Source: Bordetella parapertussis
GTDB taxonomy: Bacteria; Pseudomonadota; Gammaproteobacteria; Burkholderiales; Burkholderiaceae_D
Reading direction: 5' to 3'
Assembly: GCA_945867725.1 (NCBI GenBank)
Contig: CAMBJI010000011.1
Coordinates: forward strand, 1 to 15,778
Length of the DNA: 15,778 nucleotides
A program made the translations under genes and the position numbers. Positions 7,465 to 15,778 of this stretch are shown here, piece after piece. How positions within the stretch are numbered: the stretch's first letter is position 1; each line of letters opens with the position of its first letter. A model generated the notes under the pieces. The model saw only the letters and a list, made by a program, of their open reading frames with translations. It had not been told where the DNA came from and ran no database searches.

Positions 7465-8817
7465 ATGCATGACAGTTTGCTCGACATCGAGTCCCTCGAC
7501 ATGGAAGCGCGCGGCGTGGGACATCTCTCGAATGAGGATGGCAGTCCCGGAAAAGTGATTTTTGTGGAAGGTGCCTTGCCCGGTGAGCGGGTCCGCTTTA
7601 AATCCTTTCGCAGAAAGGCCAAGTGGGAAGCGGCCGACATGACTGAATTGCTGCGCGAATCGCCGCTGCGCGCCAAGCCGCGTTGTACGTATTTTGGGGT
7701 CTGCGGTGGCTGTGCCATGCAGCACCTGAACCTGCCCGCGCAGGTCGCTATCAAACAGCGCGTTCTGGAAGATGCGCTACACCATCTGGGCAAAGTAGAA
7801 GCGGCGATGATCTTCCGCCCGATACAGGGTCCTGACTGGGGTTATCGTTATCGGGCTCGCTTGTCGGTACGTTATGTCGCCAAAAAAGGCGGCGTGCTTA
7901 TCGGCTTTCATGAGCGACGTTCAAGCTTTATCGCGGACATGAAAAGCTGCGAGATTTTACCGCCAGCCGTGTCACGTATGCTGGTGCCATTGCGATTATT
8001 GATTGCGGATTTGTCTATCCGAGATCGTTTGCCACAAATTGAGCTCGCAGTGGTTGAGCAAGAAAGAAAGCAAGTTATTGTGATGGTTTTGCGTGTGATG
8101 GACCCACCCAGTGAGTCCGACGAGTCGCAACTGATTGCATTCGCAAAACAATGGTCTGTTCATTTTTGGCTGCAATCCAAGGGGCCTGATACGGCGGTGC
8201 CTTTTTATCCTGCCGACAGTGCGTTGGCCTACTCATTGCCAGAGTTTGGTGTCAACATGCCTTTCAGGCCGACAGATTTTACGCAGGTCAATCACCAAAT
8301 CAATCGGGTCCTGGTCGAACGGGCGCTGCGCTTGCTGGATGTACAACCTACGGATCGGGTTGCAGATTTGTTTTGTGGGCTGGGAAATTTCACTTTACCG
8401 CTGGCGACCCAGGCGGCCGAGGTGGTCGGTATCGAGGGCAGTCCTGCGCTCACAGAGCGTTCGTTGCAAAATGCGCGCGTCAACGGACTCGATAAAAAAA
8501 CGGTTTTCTACAACCGGAATCTCTTTGAATTTTCGGTTCAGGATTTGCGCTCGCTCGGTCGGTTCGACCGCATGCTGATTGACCCACCGCGCGATGGCGC
8601 GATGGACGTTTGTAAAGCCATCGCCGAGCTGGCCAGTGAAGATCCCGAAGCGAGTCCGAAACGCATTGTGTACGTATCTTGCAGTCCGGCCACGCTGGCA
8701 CGTGATGCGGGTACGCTTGTCAAAGTCGGTGGTTATGTATTAACCGGTGCGGGTGTGGTTAATATGTTACCGCACACCGCGCACGTGGAATCTATCGCCG
8801 TTTTCGATCGCGCATAA
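7465..8817 (+). CDS. rlmD: 23S rRNA (uracil-1939-C5)-methyltransferase RlmD
   Basis: A 450-residue RNA m5U methyltransferase of the RumA/TrmA family (E. coli RlmD 433). It transfers a methyl group from SAM to U1939 of 23S rRNA. An N-terminal TRAM-type RNA-binding domain occupies about residues 1-65. Fe-S cluster cysteines are C74, C80, C83 and C162 in the pattern C-x5-C-x2-C plus a distant Cys. The SAM-binding motif is DLFCGLGNFTLP at 301-312, then LIDPPRDGA, and the catalytic nucleophile C406 lies in YVSCSPATLARD. The Fe-S cluster and the TRAM domain separate RlmD from TrmA. No clear Shine-Dalgarno sequence precedes the ATG. The gene was formerly named rumA. It ends 48 bases before the stop of the convergent gene yccA. 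Confidence 0.95.
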   Translation: MHDSLLDIESLDMEARGVGHLSNEDGSPGKVIFVEGALPGERVRFKSFRRKAKWEAADMTELLRESPLRAKPRCTYFGVCGGCAMQHLNLPAQVAIKQRVLEDALHHLGKVEAAMIFRPIQGPDWGYRYRARLSVRYVAKKGGVLIGFHERRSSFIADMKSCEILPPAVSRMLVPLRLLIADLSIRDRLPQIELAVVEQERKQVIVMVLRVMDPPSESDESQLIAFAKQWSVHFWLQSKGPDTAVPFYPADSALAYSLPEFGVNMPFRPTDFTQVNHQINRVLVERALRLLDVQPTDRVADLFCGLGNFTLPLATQAAEVVGIEGSPALTERSLQNARVNGLDKKTVFYNRNLFEFSVQDLRSLGRFDRMLIDPPRDGAMDVCKAIAELASEDPEASPKRIVYVSCSPATLARDAGTLVKVGGYVLTGAGVVNMLPHTAHVESIAVFDRA

Positions 8818-8847
8818 AAAAACGCCGGCAGGTCGCCGGCGTTTTCA
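8816..8847. terminator. Bidirectional intrinsic terminator between rlmD and yccA
   Basis: AACGCCGGC (8821-8829) pairs perfectly with GCCGGCGTT (8835-8843) around the five-base loop AGGTC. A run of seven A lies on the left (8816-8822) and TTTT on the right (8841 onward, part in the stem). Read on the minus strand the stem is followed by a strong U-tract, so it terminates yccA well. Read on the plus strand the U-tract is short, so rlmD termination may be weaker. Its place between two convergent genes fits this dual role. Confidence 0.88.
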
Positions 8848-8865
8848 GGTATTACCGAAAGCGTA

Positions 8866-9558
8866 TCAGTCGCGCTCGCCACCAAAAATACCCAGCAGTG
8901 ACAGCAAATTGGCAAATACGTTGTACACGTCCAGATAGATGGCCAGCGTCGCCGAGATGTACTTGGTCTCGCCGCCATTGATGATGCGCTGAACATCAAA
9001 CAGGATGTACGCAGAGAAGATCACGACCGCAATTGCTGAGATCACGATATTCAAGACGGACATTTGCAGGAAGATGTTGGCAACCGCTGCCAGTAGGATC
9101 ACGATCATGCCGGCAAAAAGCCAGCTTGAGAGTCCCGAAAAATCACGCTTGCTGGTCGTAGCGATGCTTGCCATCGTTGCAAATACGATCGCGGTGCCGC
9201 CAAAGGCGGTCATGATCAGCGATGCGCCGTTAGAAAAGTTTAGGGTGTATCCGATCAAGCGTGACAACATCAGACCCATGAAAAACGTGAAACCCAGCAA
9301 TACGGCCACGCCGATGGCTGAGTTTTTTGTTCTCTCGATCACATAGAAGAAGCCAAAGGCGATCGCCATGAAGATCAGGAAGCCGATGAAAGGGCTGCCG
9401 CTCATGAAAGAAAAATTCATCTGGACGCCGATCCAGGCGCCCAGAACAGTTGGGATCATGGATAGCGCAAGCAGCCAGTAGGTGTTGCGAAGCACGCGGT
9501 GTCTGACCGTGGTCAGTTCGCCTGATGCCTCGTAAGTGGTTTGGAAGGGTTGGTTCAT
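8866..9558 (-). CDS. yccA: Bax inhibitor-1/YccA family inner-membrane protein
   Basis: A 230-residue hydrophobic protein with seven predicted membrane segments at about residues 27-46, 57-75, 80-98, 111-132, 139-163, 166-188 and 203-226. A short cytoplasmic N-terminal tail precedes them. The family signature is the end region FSAYILFDVQRIINGG, followed by IYLDVYNVFANLLSLLGIF, with the conserved Asp residues of the BI-1 pore. E. coli YccA (219 residues) is a substrate and modulator of the FtsH protease and protects SecY when translocation jams. That role is known for E. coli and inferred here. It is the only minus-strand gene in the window. A strong AGGAGG ribosome binding site (complement of 9564-9569) lies five bases before the ATG, unlike most neighbours. 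Confidence 0.93.
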   Translation of the reverse strand: MNQPFQTTYEASGELTTVRHRVLRNTYWLLALSMIPTVLGAWIGVQMNFSFMSGSPFIGFLIFMAIAFGFFYVIERTKNSAIGVAVLLGFTFFMGLMLSRLIGYTLNFSNGASLIMTAFGGTAIVFATMASIATTSKRDFSGLSSWLFAGMIVILLAAVANIFLQMSVLNIVISAIAVVIFSAYILFDVQRIINGGETKYISATLAIYLDVYNVFANLLSLLGIFGGERD

Positions 9559-9580
9559 GGGTCCTCCTGTTGTGAATTTA

Positions 9581-9610
9581 GTAATAGCCCAAAATGAAGG
9601 TGGCTGTCAA
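9581..9610 (-). promoter_or_regulatory. Sigma-70-type promoter of yccA
   Basis: Read on the minus strand, a consensus -35 box TTGACA (9605-9610) is followed after 18 bases by TATTAC (9581-9586), a fair -10 box. Transcription would start near 9574-9575, just upstream of the AGGAGG ribosome binding site. An 11-base odd palindrome CTGAATTTCAG (9624-9634) lies just upstream of the -35 and could be a regulator site. Confidence 0.6.
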
Positions 9611-9711
9611 AATACTAATTTAACTGAATTTCAGATGGAGCGTCTAGTCGTAATTTTCAAGGGCTGTAGCGGCATTTGCCAGTTTGTTGCAGTTATTCTA
9701 CACGGCTTTCA

Positions 9712-9720
9712 TGCTAGAAT
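9712..9720 (+). promoter_or_regulatory. Extended -10 promoter element of ndk
   Basis: TGCTAGAAT contains the TGn extension and a TAGAAT hexamer differing from TATAAT at one position. No good -35 hexamer is placed 16-18 bases upstream, which is usual for extended -10 promoters. The start would lie near 9727, giving a leader of about 65 bases before ndk. Confidence 0.5.
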
Positions 9721-9793
9721 CTTTGGCTAATCAGAGCTCGCTCACGCGCTCAAAATAATTCTTAACCCCTTAATTTTATTGGAGTTTTCACAG

Positions 9794-10219
9794 ATGGCAA
9801 TCGAGCGCACCCTGTCGATCATCAAGCCCGACGCCGTGGCAAAGAATGTTATCGGCCAAATTTACACCCGTTTCGAAGGTGCAGGCCTAAAAATCATTGC
9901 GTCACGCATGGCGCAATTATCCCGCGCAGAGGCGGAAGGCTTTTACGCCGTACACCGCGAGCGTCCGTTTTTCAAGGATTTGGTGGACTTCATGATTTCA
10001 GGCCCCGTCATGGTGCAAGTCTTGGAGGGCGAAAATGCCATCCTGAAAAACCGTGATTTGATGGGCGCAACGGATCCGAAAAAGGCCGATAAAGGCACGA
10101 TTCGCGCTGATTTTGCTGATTCCATCGATGCCAACGCGGTTCATGGGTCTGACGCACCTGAAACTGCGAAGGGCGAAATCAGTTATTTTTTCCCAGCGCT
10201 GAACGTTTACTCGCGCTGA
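9794..10219 (+). CDS. ndk: Nucleoside diphosphate kinase
   Basis: A 141-residue protein that exchanges gamma-phosphate between nucleoside triphosphates and diphosphates through a phosphohistidine. It begins [18 protein letters not shown], the usual Ndk start, and carries the active-site H117 in NAVHGSDA followed by the E-x-x-YFFP end segment. Length is typical (E. coli 143). The ATG at 9794 was chosen over an upstream in-frame codon at 9779 because it matches the family start and has GGAG at 9781-9784, nine bases upstream. It is the first gene of the ndk-rlmN-pilW-rodZ-ispG-hisS array and is divergent from yccA. A strong hairpin follows its stop codon. Confidence 0.97.
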   Translation: MAIERTLSIIKPDAVAKNVIGQIYTRFEGAGLKIIASRMAQLSRAEAEGFYAVHRERPFFKDLVDFMISGPVMVQVLEGENAILKNRDLMGATDPKKADKGTIRADFADSIDANAVHGSDAPETAKGEISYFFPALNVYSR

Positions 10220-10229
10220 GTGCTGGTAA

Positions 10230-10256
10230 TGGCATCGCTCACGCTGAGCGATGCCA
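10230..10256 (+). promoter_or_regulatory. Strong 12-bp hairpin between ndk and rlmN
   Basis: TGGCATCGCTCA (10230-10241) pairs perfectly with TGAGCGATGCCA (10245-10256) around a CGC triloop, starting ten bases after the ndk stop. No T-tract follows, so full termination is unlikely. It may stabilise the ndk message end or reduce read-through into rlmN. Confidence 0.7.
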
Positions 10257-10321
10257 ACTCAGGGCTTCTCTTGGCAGAACCCGCTGACCCGGATGCACGT
10301 GATTTACGCGAGGCACCTTTT

Positions 10322-11479
10322 ATGACGGCAATCACCAACCTGTTGGACCTCGACCCGGATGCTCTGGTGAACTGGTGTCAGTCACGCGGTGAGAAAACCT
10401 TTCGTGCCCGTCAATTGCAACGTTGGATACATCAGTTCGGCGAGAGCGACTTCGAGGCAATGACCGACCTCGCCAAGTCTTTGCGCGACAAGTTGCGCGA
10501 CCTTGCTACCGTGACGGCGCCAGAGGTCGTCAGCGACCACACCTCCACAGACGGCACCCGCAAATGGCTGTTCGATGTCGGAAACGGCAATGCGGTCGAG
10601 ACGGTTTTTATTCCGGAAGACAATCGCGGCACGCTATGTGTATCGACGCAGGCTGGTTGTGCGGTGAATTGTCGTTTCTGCTCGACGGGCAAACAGGGAT
10701 TTTCACGCAATCTGAGCGTGGCAGAAATCATCGGGCAATTGTGGGCGGCAGAATTCATGCTCCGCCGTAGCAAGGGCGTTGCTGCAGGGCCGAAAGGCGA
10801 GCGCCAGATTACGAACGTGGTGTTGATGGGTATGGGCGAGCCCTTGCTCAACTACGAGCCATCCGTCGCTGCCCTGAAACTGATGCTTGACGATAACGCC
10901 TATGGACTCTCGCGTAGACGCGTCACGCTCTCCACCAGCGGCGTCATCCCGATGATTGACAAACTCTCTCAGGATTGCCCGGTGGCGCTGGCGGTGTCAT
11001 TGCATGCGTCAAATGACAGATTGCGTGACGATCTGGTACCGCTCAACAAAAAGTATCCGCTTGCTGACCTGATGGCTGCCTGCGGCCGTTATCTCGAGTT
11101 TGCGCCGCGTGATTTCATCACCTTTGAATACTGCATGCTGGAGGGTGTGAATGACAGCGACCAGCATGCGCGTGAACTGCTGAAACTGGTTGCTTCAGTG
11201 TCTTGCAAATTTAATCTAATTCCGTTCAATCCTTTTCCGCAATCCGGACTCAAACGTTCATCGAATGCTCGTATACGTGCATTCGCACAAATATTGATGG
11301 ACGGCGGCATCGTGACCACGATTCGCAAGACCCGCGGCGATGATATCGACGCCGCCTGCGGCCAGCTCGCCGGGGAAATTCAGGACCGCACACGTGTTCG
11401 CGAGCGCATGCAAACCATGTCGGTGTATCAGGAAAAGTACGGTAAAGATTTTGGTCGCATCGTGGAGATTTCAGGGTGA
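10322..11479 (+). CDS. rlmN: Dual-specificity RNA methyltransferase RlmN (radical SAM)
   Basis: A 385-residue radical SAM enzyme that makes 2-methyladenosine at A2503 of 23S rRNA and A37 of some tRNAs. The radical SAM cluster cysteines are C113, C117 and C120 ([12 protein letters not shown]). The two mechanistic cysteines are C106 (TLCVST), equivalent to E. coli C118, and C346 ([10 protein letters not shown]), equivalent to C355. The segments [14 protein letters not shown] and [11 protein letters not shown] are typical. The frame stays open back to a GTG at 10220, but I chose ATG 10322: it has GAGG eight bases upstream, the family homology begins at [11 protein letters not shown], and the upstream stretch is occupied by a perfect hairpin. 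The GTG and an ATG at 10229 remain possible. The end overlaps pilW as GTGA. Confidence 0.93.
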   Translation: MTAITNLLDLDPDALVNWCQSRGEKTFRARQLQRWIHQFGESDFEAMTDLAKSLRDKLRDLATVTAPEVVSDHTSTDGTRKWLFDVGNGNAVETVFIPEDNRGTLCVSTQAGCAVNCRFCSTGKQGFSRNLSVAEIIGQLWAAEFMLRRSKGVAAGPKGERQITNVVLMGMGEPLLNYEPSVAALKLMLDDNAYGLSRRRVTLSTSGVIPMIDKLSQDCPVALAVSLHASNDRLRDDLVPLNKKYPLADLMAACGRYLEFAPRDFITFEYCMLEGVNDSDQHARELLKLVASVSCKFNLIPFNPFPQSGLKRSSNARIRAFAQILMDGGIVTTIRKTRGDDIDAACGQLAGEIQDRTRVRERMQTMSVYQEKYGKDFGRIVEISG

Positions 11480-12243
11480 AGCGTTTTGGTTTTTTACTGC
11501 TCGCAGGTCTGCTGGGCGCATGCACTGCCTCCAGTATGGCGCCGTCTGCTCCTACAGGGCAGGCTGACGTCAAACGGCGCACGGATATTCGTCTTGAGCT
11601 CGCGACGGCTTACTACACAGGTGGCCAGGCCGAGATCGCGTTGCAAGAACTTAACCGCGCGCTCGAACTCAGTCCGCGTCGCGCCGATGTCCTTGGTCTA
11701 CGCGCCTTGGTGCTGATGCAAGTTGGCGATAATGATGCTGCCGGTCAGAGCCTGCGCGAGGCGCTGCGTATCGAGCCGGATAATCCTTCGCTTCAGAACA
11801 ATATGGGCTGGTTCCTGTGCCAAAGAGGTGAGTTCGACAAGGCGATGTCTTATTTCGAGCGTGCGCTGGCGACAAAATCGTATACCTCACCTCAGAAGGC
11901 GCTGTTGAACGCTGGATTGTGCCGCATGCGTCAGGGAGAACGTCCTCAGGCCGAGGCTTTCCTGCGGCGTGTGTTGGATGCCGAACCGGCGAATCTGCAG
12001 GCGCACGCCGGACTCGCGCGCCTTGCTTATGATCGCGCTGATTACACGCGTGCCCGCCGCCACTTGCTGAAAGTGATTGAAAGCGAGCAGGCGGCAGCAG
12101 AGAATTTTTTGATGGCGGTTCTTATTGAGCGCAAGCTCGGCGATGTTGACTCCGAGCAGAGCCTTTTGGCGCAATGGCGTCGGCGTTTTCCGCAGTCCCC
12201 GCAGCTGACCGCATACCTTCGTGGCGAAACTGATGACAAGTAA
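11476..12243 (+). CDS. pilW: Type IV pilus biogenesis lipoprotein PilW/PilF (TPR)
   Basis: A 255-residue lipoprotein that serves as the outer-membrane pilotin for the PilQ secretin in type IV pilus assembly. The signal peptide ends in a lipobox LLGAC with lipidated C16. The rest is a chain of tetratricopeptide repeats between about residues 35 and 235, for example [20 protein letters not shown] and [20 protein letters not shown]. The [11 protein letters not shown] form is characteristic of PilF/PilW (named PilF in Pseudomonas, PilW in Neisseria). The start is a GTG that overlaps the rlmN stop by four bases, and GGAGA at 11464-11468 gives a good ribosome binding site. It implies the organism has type IV pili encoded elsewhere. 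Confidence 0.9.
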   Translation: MKRFGFLLLAGLLGACTASSMAPSAPTGQADVKRRTDIRLELATAYYTGGQAEIALQELNRALELSPRRADVLGLRALVLMQVGDNDAAGQSLREALRIEPDNPSLQNNMGWFLCQRGEFDKAMSYFERALATKSYTSPQKALLNAGLCRMRQGERPQAEAFLRRVLDAEPANLQAHAGLARLAYDRADYTRARRHLLKVIESEQAAAENFLMAVLIERKLGDVDSEQSLLAQWRRRFPQSPQLTAYLRGETDDK

Positions 12244-13183
12244 CGAGAACGATCAGCAATCTTTGGCATCGGCCATCACGGTTCCCGAGGTCGCGACCGA
12301 GGCGATCGTCTTGGACGGCGCAGCAACTGATGTGCTACATGTTTCGGCTACGCAAGCGATGGATGGCGCAGCTGAACTGTCCCCCGAGTTACCGACTGTG
12401 CGGCCCGGCGAGGTACTGGCTGCGCGTCGCAACGAATTACGCTGGACGCTAAAGGAAGTATCTCAGCGCCTCAAACTTGCCCCGCGACAGATTACGGCAA
12501 TAGAAGCTAATGATTTTGCATCATTGCCTGGCATGGCCAGTGTGCGAGGTTTCATTCGTTCCTATGCAAAATTGCTCCAGCTTGATCCAGTACCTTTGCT
12601 TGAGATGATATCCAACGAACCGAATCCTGCGGTTGATCCAATTTTGCTCCGCCGACCGCTACCTTCGCGCAGTTTTCCGGGACGTCGTTACTCGCCACCG
12701 AATGGTCATCGCCGTGGATCGCGTCGGCTACCCGGTCTGGTACTGCTGGTGATCGTGTTTGTAGGAGCGCTGGCCTATGCTGCTTATCATCATGGCCTGC
12801 CAACGATAAGCTTTGATGTGCCCAGCGTTAGCACCGTTGTGGGTTCCTTGAAGGATTTGGCTGAGGCCACGCCGAGTGAAGCGACCGATCAGCCAGAGCC
12901 GGCATCTGCACTGGCAACGGCAGATCCGAAAAAGTCGATTGATCCGTCTCGTTTACTTGAGCTTAAATTACGCGAAGATGCTTGGGTAGAGATCAGCGCT
13001 GTCAACGGCAACAAGCTCGTATCTCGATTGATGAAAGCAGGAACGACTGAGCGCTTTGATGTGAGCGAACCCGTCATCCTGGTGATCGGCAATGCCAGCG
13101 GTGTGGATGCCAATCTGCGCGGACAGCCTTTGAACCTGCGCGCTGTAGCGCGTGATAATGTCTCCAAGCTCAGCCTGAAGTGA
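12233..13183 (+). CDS. rodZ: Cytoskeletal protein RodZ
   Basis: A 316-residue bitopic membrane protein that links MreB filaments to the cell-wall elongation machinery and controls rod shape. A polar, acidic N-terminal tail (about 55 residues) precedes a Cro/C1-type helix-turn-helix at about 60-125, containing [19 protein letters not shown] and [21 protein letters not shown] basic juxtamembrane stretch leads to one membrane segment at about 166-188 ([20 protein letters not shown]). A periplasmic DUF4115 domain follows at about 235-313 ([20 protein letters not shown]). The helix-turn-helix in RodZ binds MreB rather than DNA, from family knowledge. ATG 12233 lies inside the end of pilW (11-base overlap); a GTG at 12221 is less likely. 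The following ispG ATG is eight bases after the stop. Confidence 0.92.
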   Translation: MTSNENDQQSLASAITVPEVATEAIVLDGAATDVLHVSATQAMDGAAELSPELPTVRPGEVLAARRNELRWTLKEVSQRLKLAPRQITAIEANDFASLPGMASVRGFIRSYAKLLQLDPVPLLEMISNEPNPAVDPILLRRPLPSRSFPGRRYSPPNGHRRGSRRLPGLVLLVIVFVGALAYAAYHHGLPTISFDVPSVSTVVGSLKDLAEATPSEATDQPEPASALATADPKKSIDPSRLLELKLREDAWVEISAVNGNKLVSRLMKAGTTERFDVSEPVILVIGNASGVDANLRGQPLNLRAVARDNVSKLSLK

Positions 13184-13191
13184 GCCCACCC

Positions 13192-14457
13192 ATGAACAAG
13201 CACTCAACCGATTTCGAGATTCCCTCTGGCCCTGCGGCACGACGCTTAAGGCGGCAGGTCAGAATTCATCACGGCACGCGTGAGGTATTTGTAGGCGGTA
13301 ATGCACCGGTGGTGGTGCAGTCCATGACAAATACCGACACGGCCGACGCTGTCGGTACGGCGATTCAGGTCAAAGAACTTGCACGCGCCGGGTCTGAACT
13401 CGTGCGCATTACCGTTGACACGCCCGAGGCCGCTGCGGCCGTGCCTGCGATACGTGAACAACTTGATCGCATGGATGTTGATGTGCCCCTGATCGGTGAT
13501 TTTCACTACAACGGACATCAGTTGCTGACAGCTTTTCCTGCTTGTGCCGAAGCGCTGTCAAAGTACCGCATCAACCCAGGTAATGTGGGGCAGGGTGCGA
13601 AGCGCGATACGCAGTTCGCGCAGATGATTGAGGTCGCCTGTCGGTATGACAAGCCAGTGCGCATCGGCGTCAACTGGGGCAGTCTTGATCAGGCGCTCCT
13701 CGCACGCATCATGGACGAAAATGCGCAACGAGCAGAACCTTTCTCGTCGCAATCGGTTATGTATGAAGCTCTGGTGACTTCTGCGTTGGAGAACGCACAG
13801 CGTGCCGAAGAACTTGGCTTGCCGGGTGATCGAATCACGCTCTCCTGCAAAGTATCTGGCGTGCAGGACCTGATTGCGGTGTACCGCGAACTCGCCAAAC
13901 GATGCGATTACCCTCTGCATCTGGGCCTCACGGAGGCAGGTATGGGCAGCAAGGGCATTGTTGCATCTACCGCTGCCTTATCTGTGTTGCTGCAAGAGGG
14001 CATCGGCGACACCATTCGTATTTCGCTCACACCAGAGCCTGGTGGGGACCGAACTCGCGAAGTCATCGTGGCGCAAGAGATTCTGCAAACTATGGGCTTG
14101 CGCAAATTTACGCCGATGGTCATCGCTTGCCCGGGCTGTGGACGGACCACATCGACGGTATTTCAGGAACTCGCAGATCGCATTCAAACCTACCTGCGCG
14201 AGCAGATGCCCCTCTGGAAGACCGACTATCCTGGTGTAGAAGAAATGAATGTGGCTGTCATGGGCTGCATCGTTAATGGTCCCGGTGAATCCAAGCACGC
14301 TCACATTGGTATCAGCCTGCCTGGCACAGGGGAGTCACCAGCGGCGCCGGTTTTTGTCGACGGCCAGAAATCGGTCACCCTGCGCGGCGAACATATTGCA
14401 GAAGAATTTCAGGCCATCGTGCTTGACTATGTAAAGACACGTTATGGCAGACCCTAA
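13192..14457 (+). CDS. ispG: 4-hydroxy-3-methylbut-2-en-1-yl diphosphate synthase IspG
   Basis: A 421-residue [4Fe-4S] enzyme of the MEP pathway that converts methylerythritol cyclodiphosphate to HMBPP, feeding isoprenoids such as undecaprenyl phosphate and quinones. Conserved features: [11 protein letters not shown] near the N terminus, the TIM-barrel segments [21 protein letters not shown] and HLGLTEAG, and cluster ligands C313 and C316 (CPGCGRT) and C359 ([11 protein letters not shown]), with the catalytic Glu in the latter. The ATG at 13192 gives the expected start; a GTG at 13180 overlapping the rodZ stop would add four residues. Only a weak purine stretch (GAAGTGAG) precedes the start. 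The 3' end overlaps hisS by 14 bases. Confidence 0.96.
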   Translation: MNKHSTDFEIPSGPAARRLRRQVRIHHGTREVFVGGNAPVVVQSMTNTDTADAVGTAIQVKELARAGSELVRITVDTPEAAAAVPAIREQLDRMDVDVPLIGDFHYNGHQLLTAFPACAEALSKYRINPGNVGQGAKRDTQFAQMIEVACRYDKPVRIGVNWGSLDQALLARIMDENAQRAEPFSSQSVMYEALVTSALENAQRAEELGLPGDRITLSCKVSGVQDLIAVYRELAKRCDYPLHLGLTEAGMGSKGIVASTAALSVLLQEGIGDTIRISLTPEPGGDRTREVIVAQEILQTMGLRKFTPMVIACPGCGRTTSTVFQELADRIQTYLREQMPLWKTDYPGVEEMNVAVMGCIVNGPGESKHAHIGISLPGTGESPAAPVFVDGQKSVTLRGEHIAEEFQAIVLDYVKTRYGRP

Positions 14458-15778
14458 AAAAACCGACAAAATCGTTGGCGTGAAAGGCATGAACGATGTC
14501 TTGCCGGACGATGCACCCTTGTGGGAGCTCTTTGACAATACGGTGCAGTCCGTGCTGCGCAGCTACGGCTATCAGCAGATACGCACGCCGATAGTGGAGC
14601 CCACGGCTCTGTTTGCGCGTGGTCTCGGTGAAGTCACCGACATTGTCGAAAAAGAGATGTACTCGTTCACCGACAGCATGAACGGTGACGCATTGACGCT
14701 GCGGCCTGAATGCACTGCCGGCGTGGTCCGCTCTGTGCTCGAACACAATCTCACTTACGACAGCCCCAAGCGACTGTGGTACACGGGCCCCATGTTCCGA
14801 CATGAGCGTCCTCAGAAGGGCCGCTATCGCCAGTTTCATCAGGTAGGCGCCGAGGCAGTGGGCTTTGCGGGACCTGATATCGATGCTGAACTTATTCTGT
14901 TGTGCCAGCGGCTCTGGGATGATCTTGGGCTGACTGACATTCGCCTTGAGATCAATTCCATCGGTGATGCCGCGGAACGCCAGCGTCATCGTGCAGATCT
15001 GATTACGTATTTCGAGCAGCACCATGATCAACTGGATGCAGAGGCTCAGCGTCGCCTGCATACCAACCCACTGCGTATTCTGGATACCAAAAATCCCGGT
15101 ATGCAGGAACTCGTTAACGCCGCGCCCAAGCTGCTGGATTATCTCGGCGACGAATCTCGCGCGCATTTCGAGGGTGTTCAGCGGCTGTTGCGTCACAACA
15201 GCGTGCCATTCACCATCAATCCTCGTCTGGTCCGCGGTATGGATTACTACAACCGTACCGTCTTTGAATGGATCACCGATCAGCTTGGCTCGCAGGGTAC
15301 GGTCTGCGGTGGCGGTCGTTATGATCCACTGGTCGAAATTTTCGGTGGCAAGCCGACACCTGCGGTGGGTTTTGCCATGGGTGTGGAGCGGCTGCTCGAG
15401 CTGATGAAAGTCGCCGGCGGTAATTTCTCGCGCAGTCAGTGTGATGTCTATCTCGTGCATCAGGGCGATGACGCTCAGTTGCAGTCCTTTGTGATAGGCG
15501 AGCGTTTGCGCGATGCCGGTCTCGATGTTGTGCTACATTGCGCAGCGGCTGGTGGGCTGGGCAGCTTCAAATCGCAAATGAAGCGCGCTGACGCCAGTGG
15601 TGCAGCTTACGCCATCATCCTCGGCGAGGATGAAATCGCCAGCGGCACCGCAATCGTCAAGCATCTGCGCGAAGCAGACATGACTAATAATCAGCAAAGC
15701 GTCAGCCTGGAAGCACTCACCGATCATCTGATTGATCGAATGATTGGCGACGACGAGCACGATCACGGCCACTTGCAT
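14444..15778 (+). CDS. hisS: Histidyl-tRNA synthetase, 3' end missing
   Basis: The frame runs without a stop from the ATG to the last base of the window (445 codons), so the end is missing, probably by only a few residues since class HisRS proteins are about 425-450 long. It charges tRNA-His with histidine. Motifs seen: [12 protein letters not shown] at the N terminus, motif 1 region [16 protein letters not shown], motif 2 [19 protein letters not shown], the histidine-binding segments [14 protein letters not shown] and GGGRYDPL, and motif 3 [11 protein letters not shown]. The anticodon-binding domain occupies about residues 325-430, with [13 protein letters not shown]. The visible tail is rich in Asp and His ([10 protein letters not shown]). 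The start lies inside ispG, overlapping it by 14 bases, with only a weak ribosome site (AAAGA). Confidence 0.96.
   Translation, partial: MADPKKTDKIVGVKGMNDVLPDDAPLWELFDNTVQSVLRSYGYQQIRTPIVEPTALFARGLGEVTDIVEKEMYSFTDSMNGDALTLRPECTAGVVRSVLEHNLTYDSPKRLWYTGPMFRHERPQKGRYRQFHQVGAEAVGFAGPDIDAELILLCQRLWDDLGLTDIRLEINSIGDAAERQRHRADLITYFEQHHDQLDAEAQRRLHTNPLRILDTKNPGMQELVNAAPKLLDYLGDESRAHFEGVQRLLRHNSVPFTINPRLVRGMDYYNRTVFEWITDQLGSQGTVCGGGRYDPLVEIFGGKPTPAVGFAMGVERLLELMKVAGGNFSRSQCDVYLVHQGDDAQLQSFVIGERLRDAGLDVVLHCAAAGGLGSFKSQMKRADASGAAYAIILGEDEIASGTAIVKHLREADMTNNQQSVSLEALTDHLIDRMIGDDEHDHGHLH

Noticed and set aside
14375..15460. Minus-strand open frame of 361 codons opposite hisS
   Set aside because: It lies wholly against ispG and hisS, whose plus-strand frames are certain. 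Its translation shows no recognisable domain and no promoter or ribosome site was seen. It is a shadow of codon bias.
1..15778. Search for mobile elements, CRISPR arrays, tRNA/rRNA genes, defence or biosynthetic clusters
   Set aside because: Reading all gaps and frames showed only conserved housekeeping genes in tight order. Gaps are under 300 bases, with no regularly spaced repeats, no terminal inverted repeats with target duplications, and no tRNA-like cloverleaf.

Overview
The window looks like ordinary core chromosome of a betaproteobacterium, most likely order Burkholderiales. By eye the protein sequences most resemble Oxalobacteraceae/Burkholderia-type proteins, but that placement is from memory and is inference. 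Every confident gene is a conserved housekeeping gene. I see no transposase, integrase, phage gene, CRISPR array, toxin-antitoxin pair, restriction system, tRNA or rRNA. I found no undescribed system; the points of interest are regulatory and architectural.

Layout. (1) 1-3369, all plus strand: the 3' part of zapE (AFG1-type ATPase), a small exported coiled-coil protein of unknown function, a YdcH/DUF465 protein, and the Fe-S DNA helicase yoaA. (2) 3591-7316, plus strand: surE, pcm, nlpD, rpoS, a tight stationary-phase/envelope unit with ATGA overlaps at surE/pcm and nlpD/rpoS. (3) 7465-8817: rlmD (23S rRNA m5U1939 methyltransferase), convergent with yccA (8866-9558, minus strand); one short GC-rich hairpin between them can terminate both. 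(4) 9794-15778, plus strand: ndk, then rlmN, pilW, rodZ, ispG and hisS, with overlaps or very short gaps from rlmN onward. hisS is cut by the right window edge.

How the genes fit together. surE and pcm handle nucleotide turnover and repair of aged proteins. nlpD controls cell-separation amidases, and rpoS encodes the stationary-phase sigma factor. The last operon joins nucleotide balance (ndk), translation accuracy (rlmN, hisS), type IV pilus assembly (pilW), cell shape (rodZ) and isoprenoid supply for the cell wall (ispG).

Non-coding DNA is limited: 3370-3590 (221 bases, several dyads and a putative surE promoter), 7317-7464 (148 bases, an isolated dyad and a pair of interleaved dyads), 9559-9793 (divergent yccA/ndk promoters) and 10220-10321 (a strong hairpin before rlmN). 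No gap exceeds 300 bases. The most notable signals are that rpoS has neither a leader nor a visible Shine-Dalgarno sequence, that the surE promoter position predicts a leaderless message, and that two inverted repeats interleave in the rpoS-rlmD gap.
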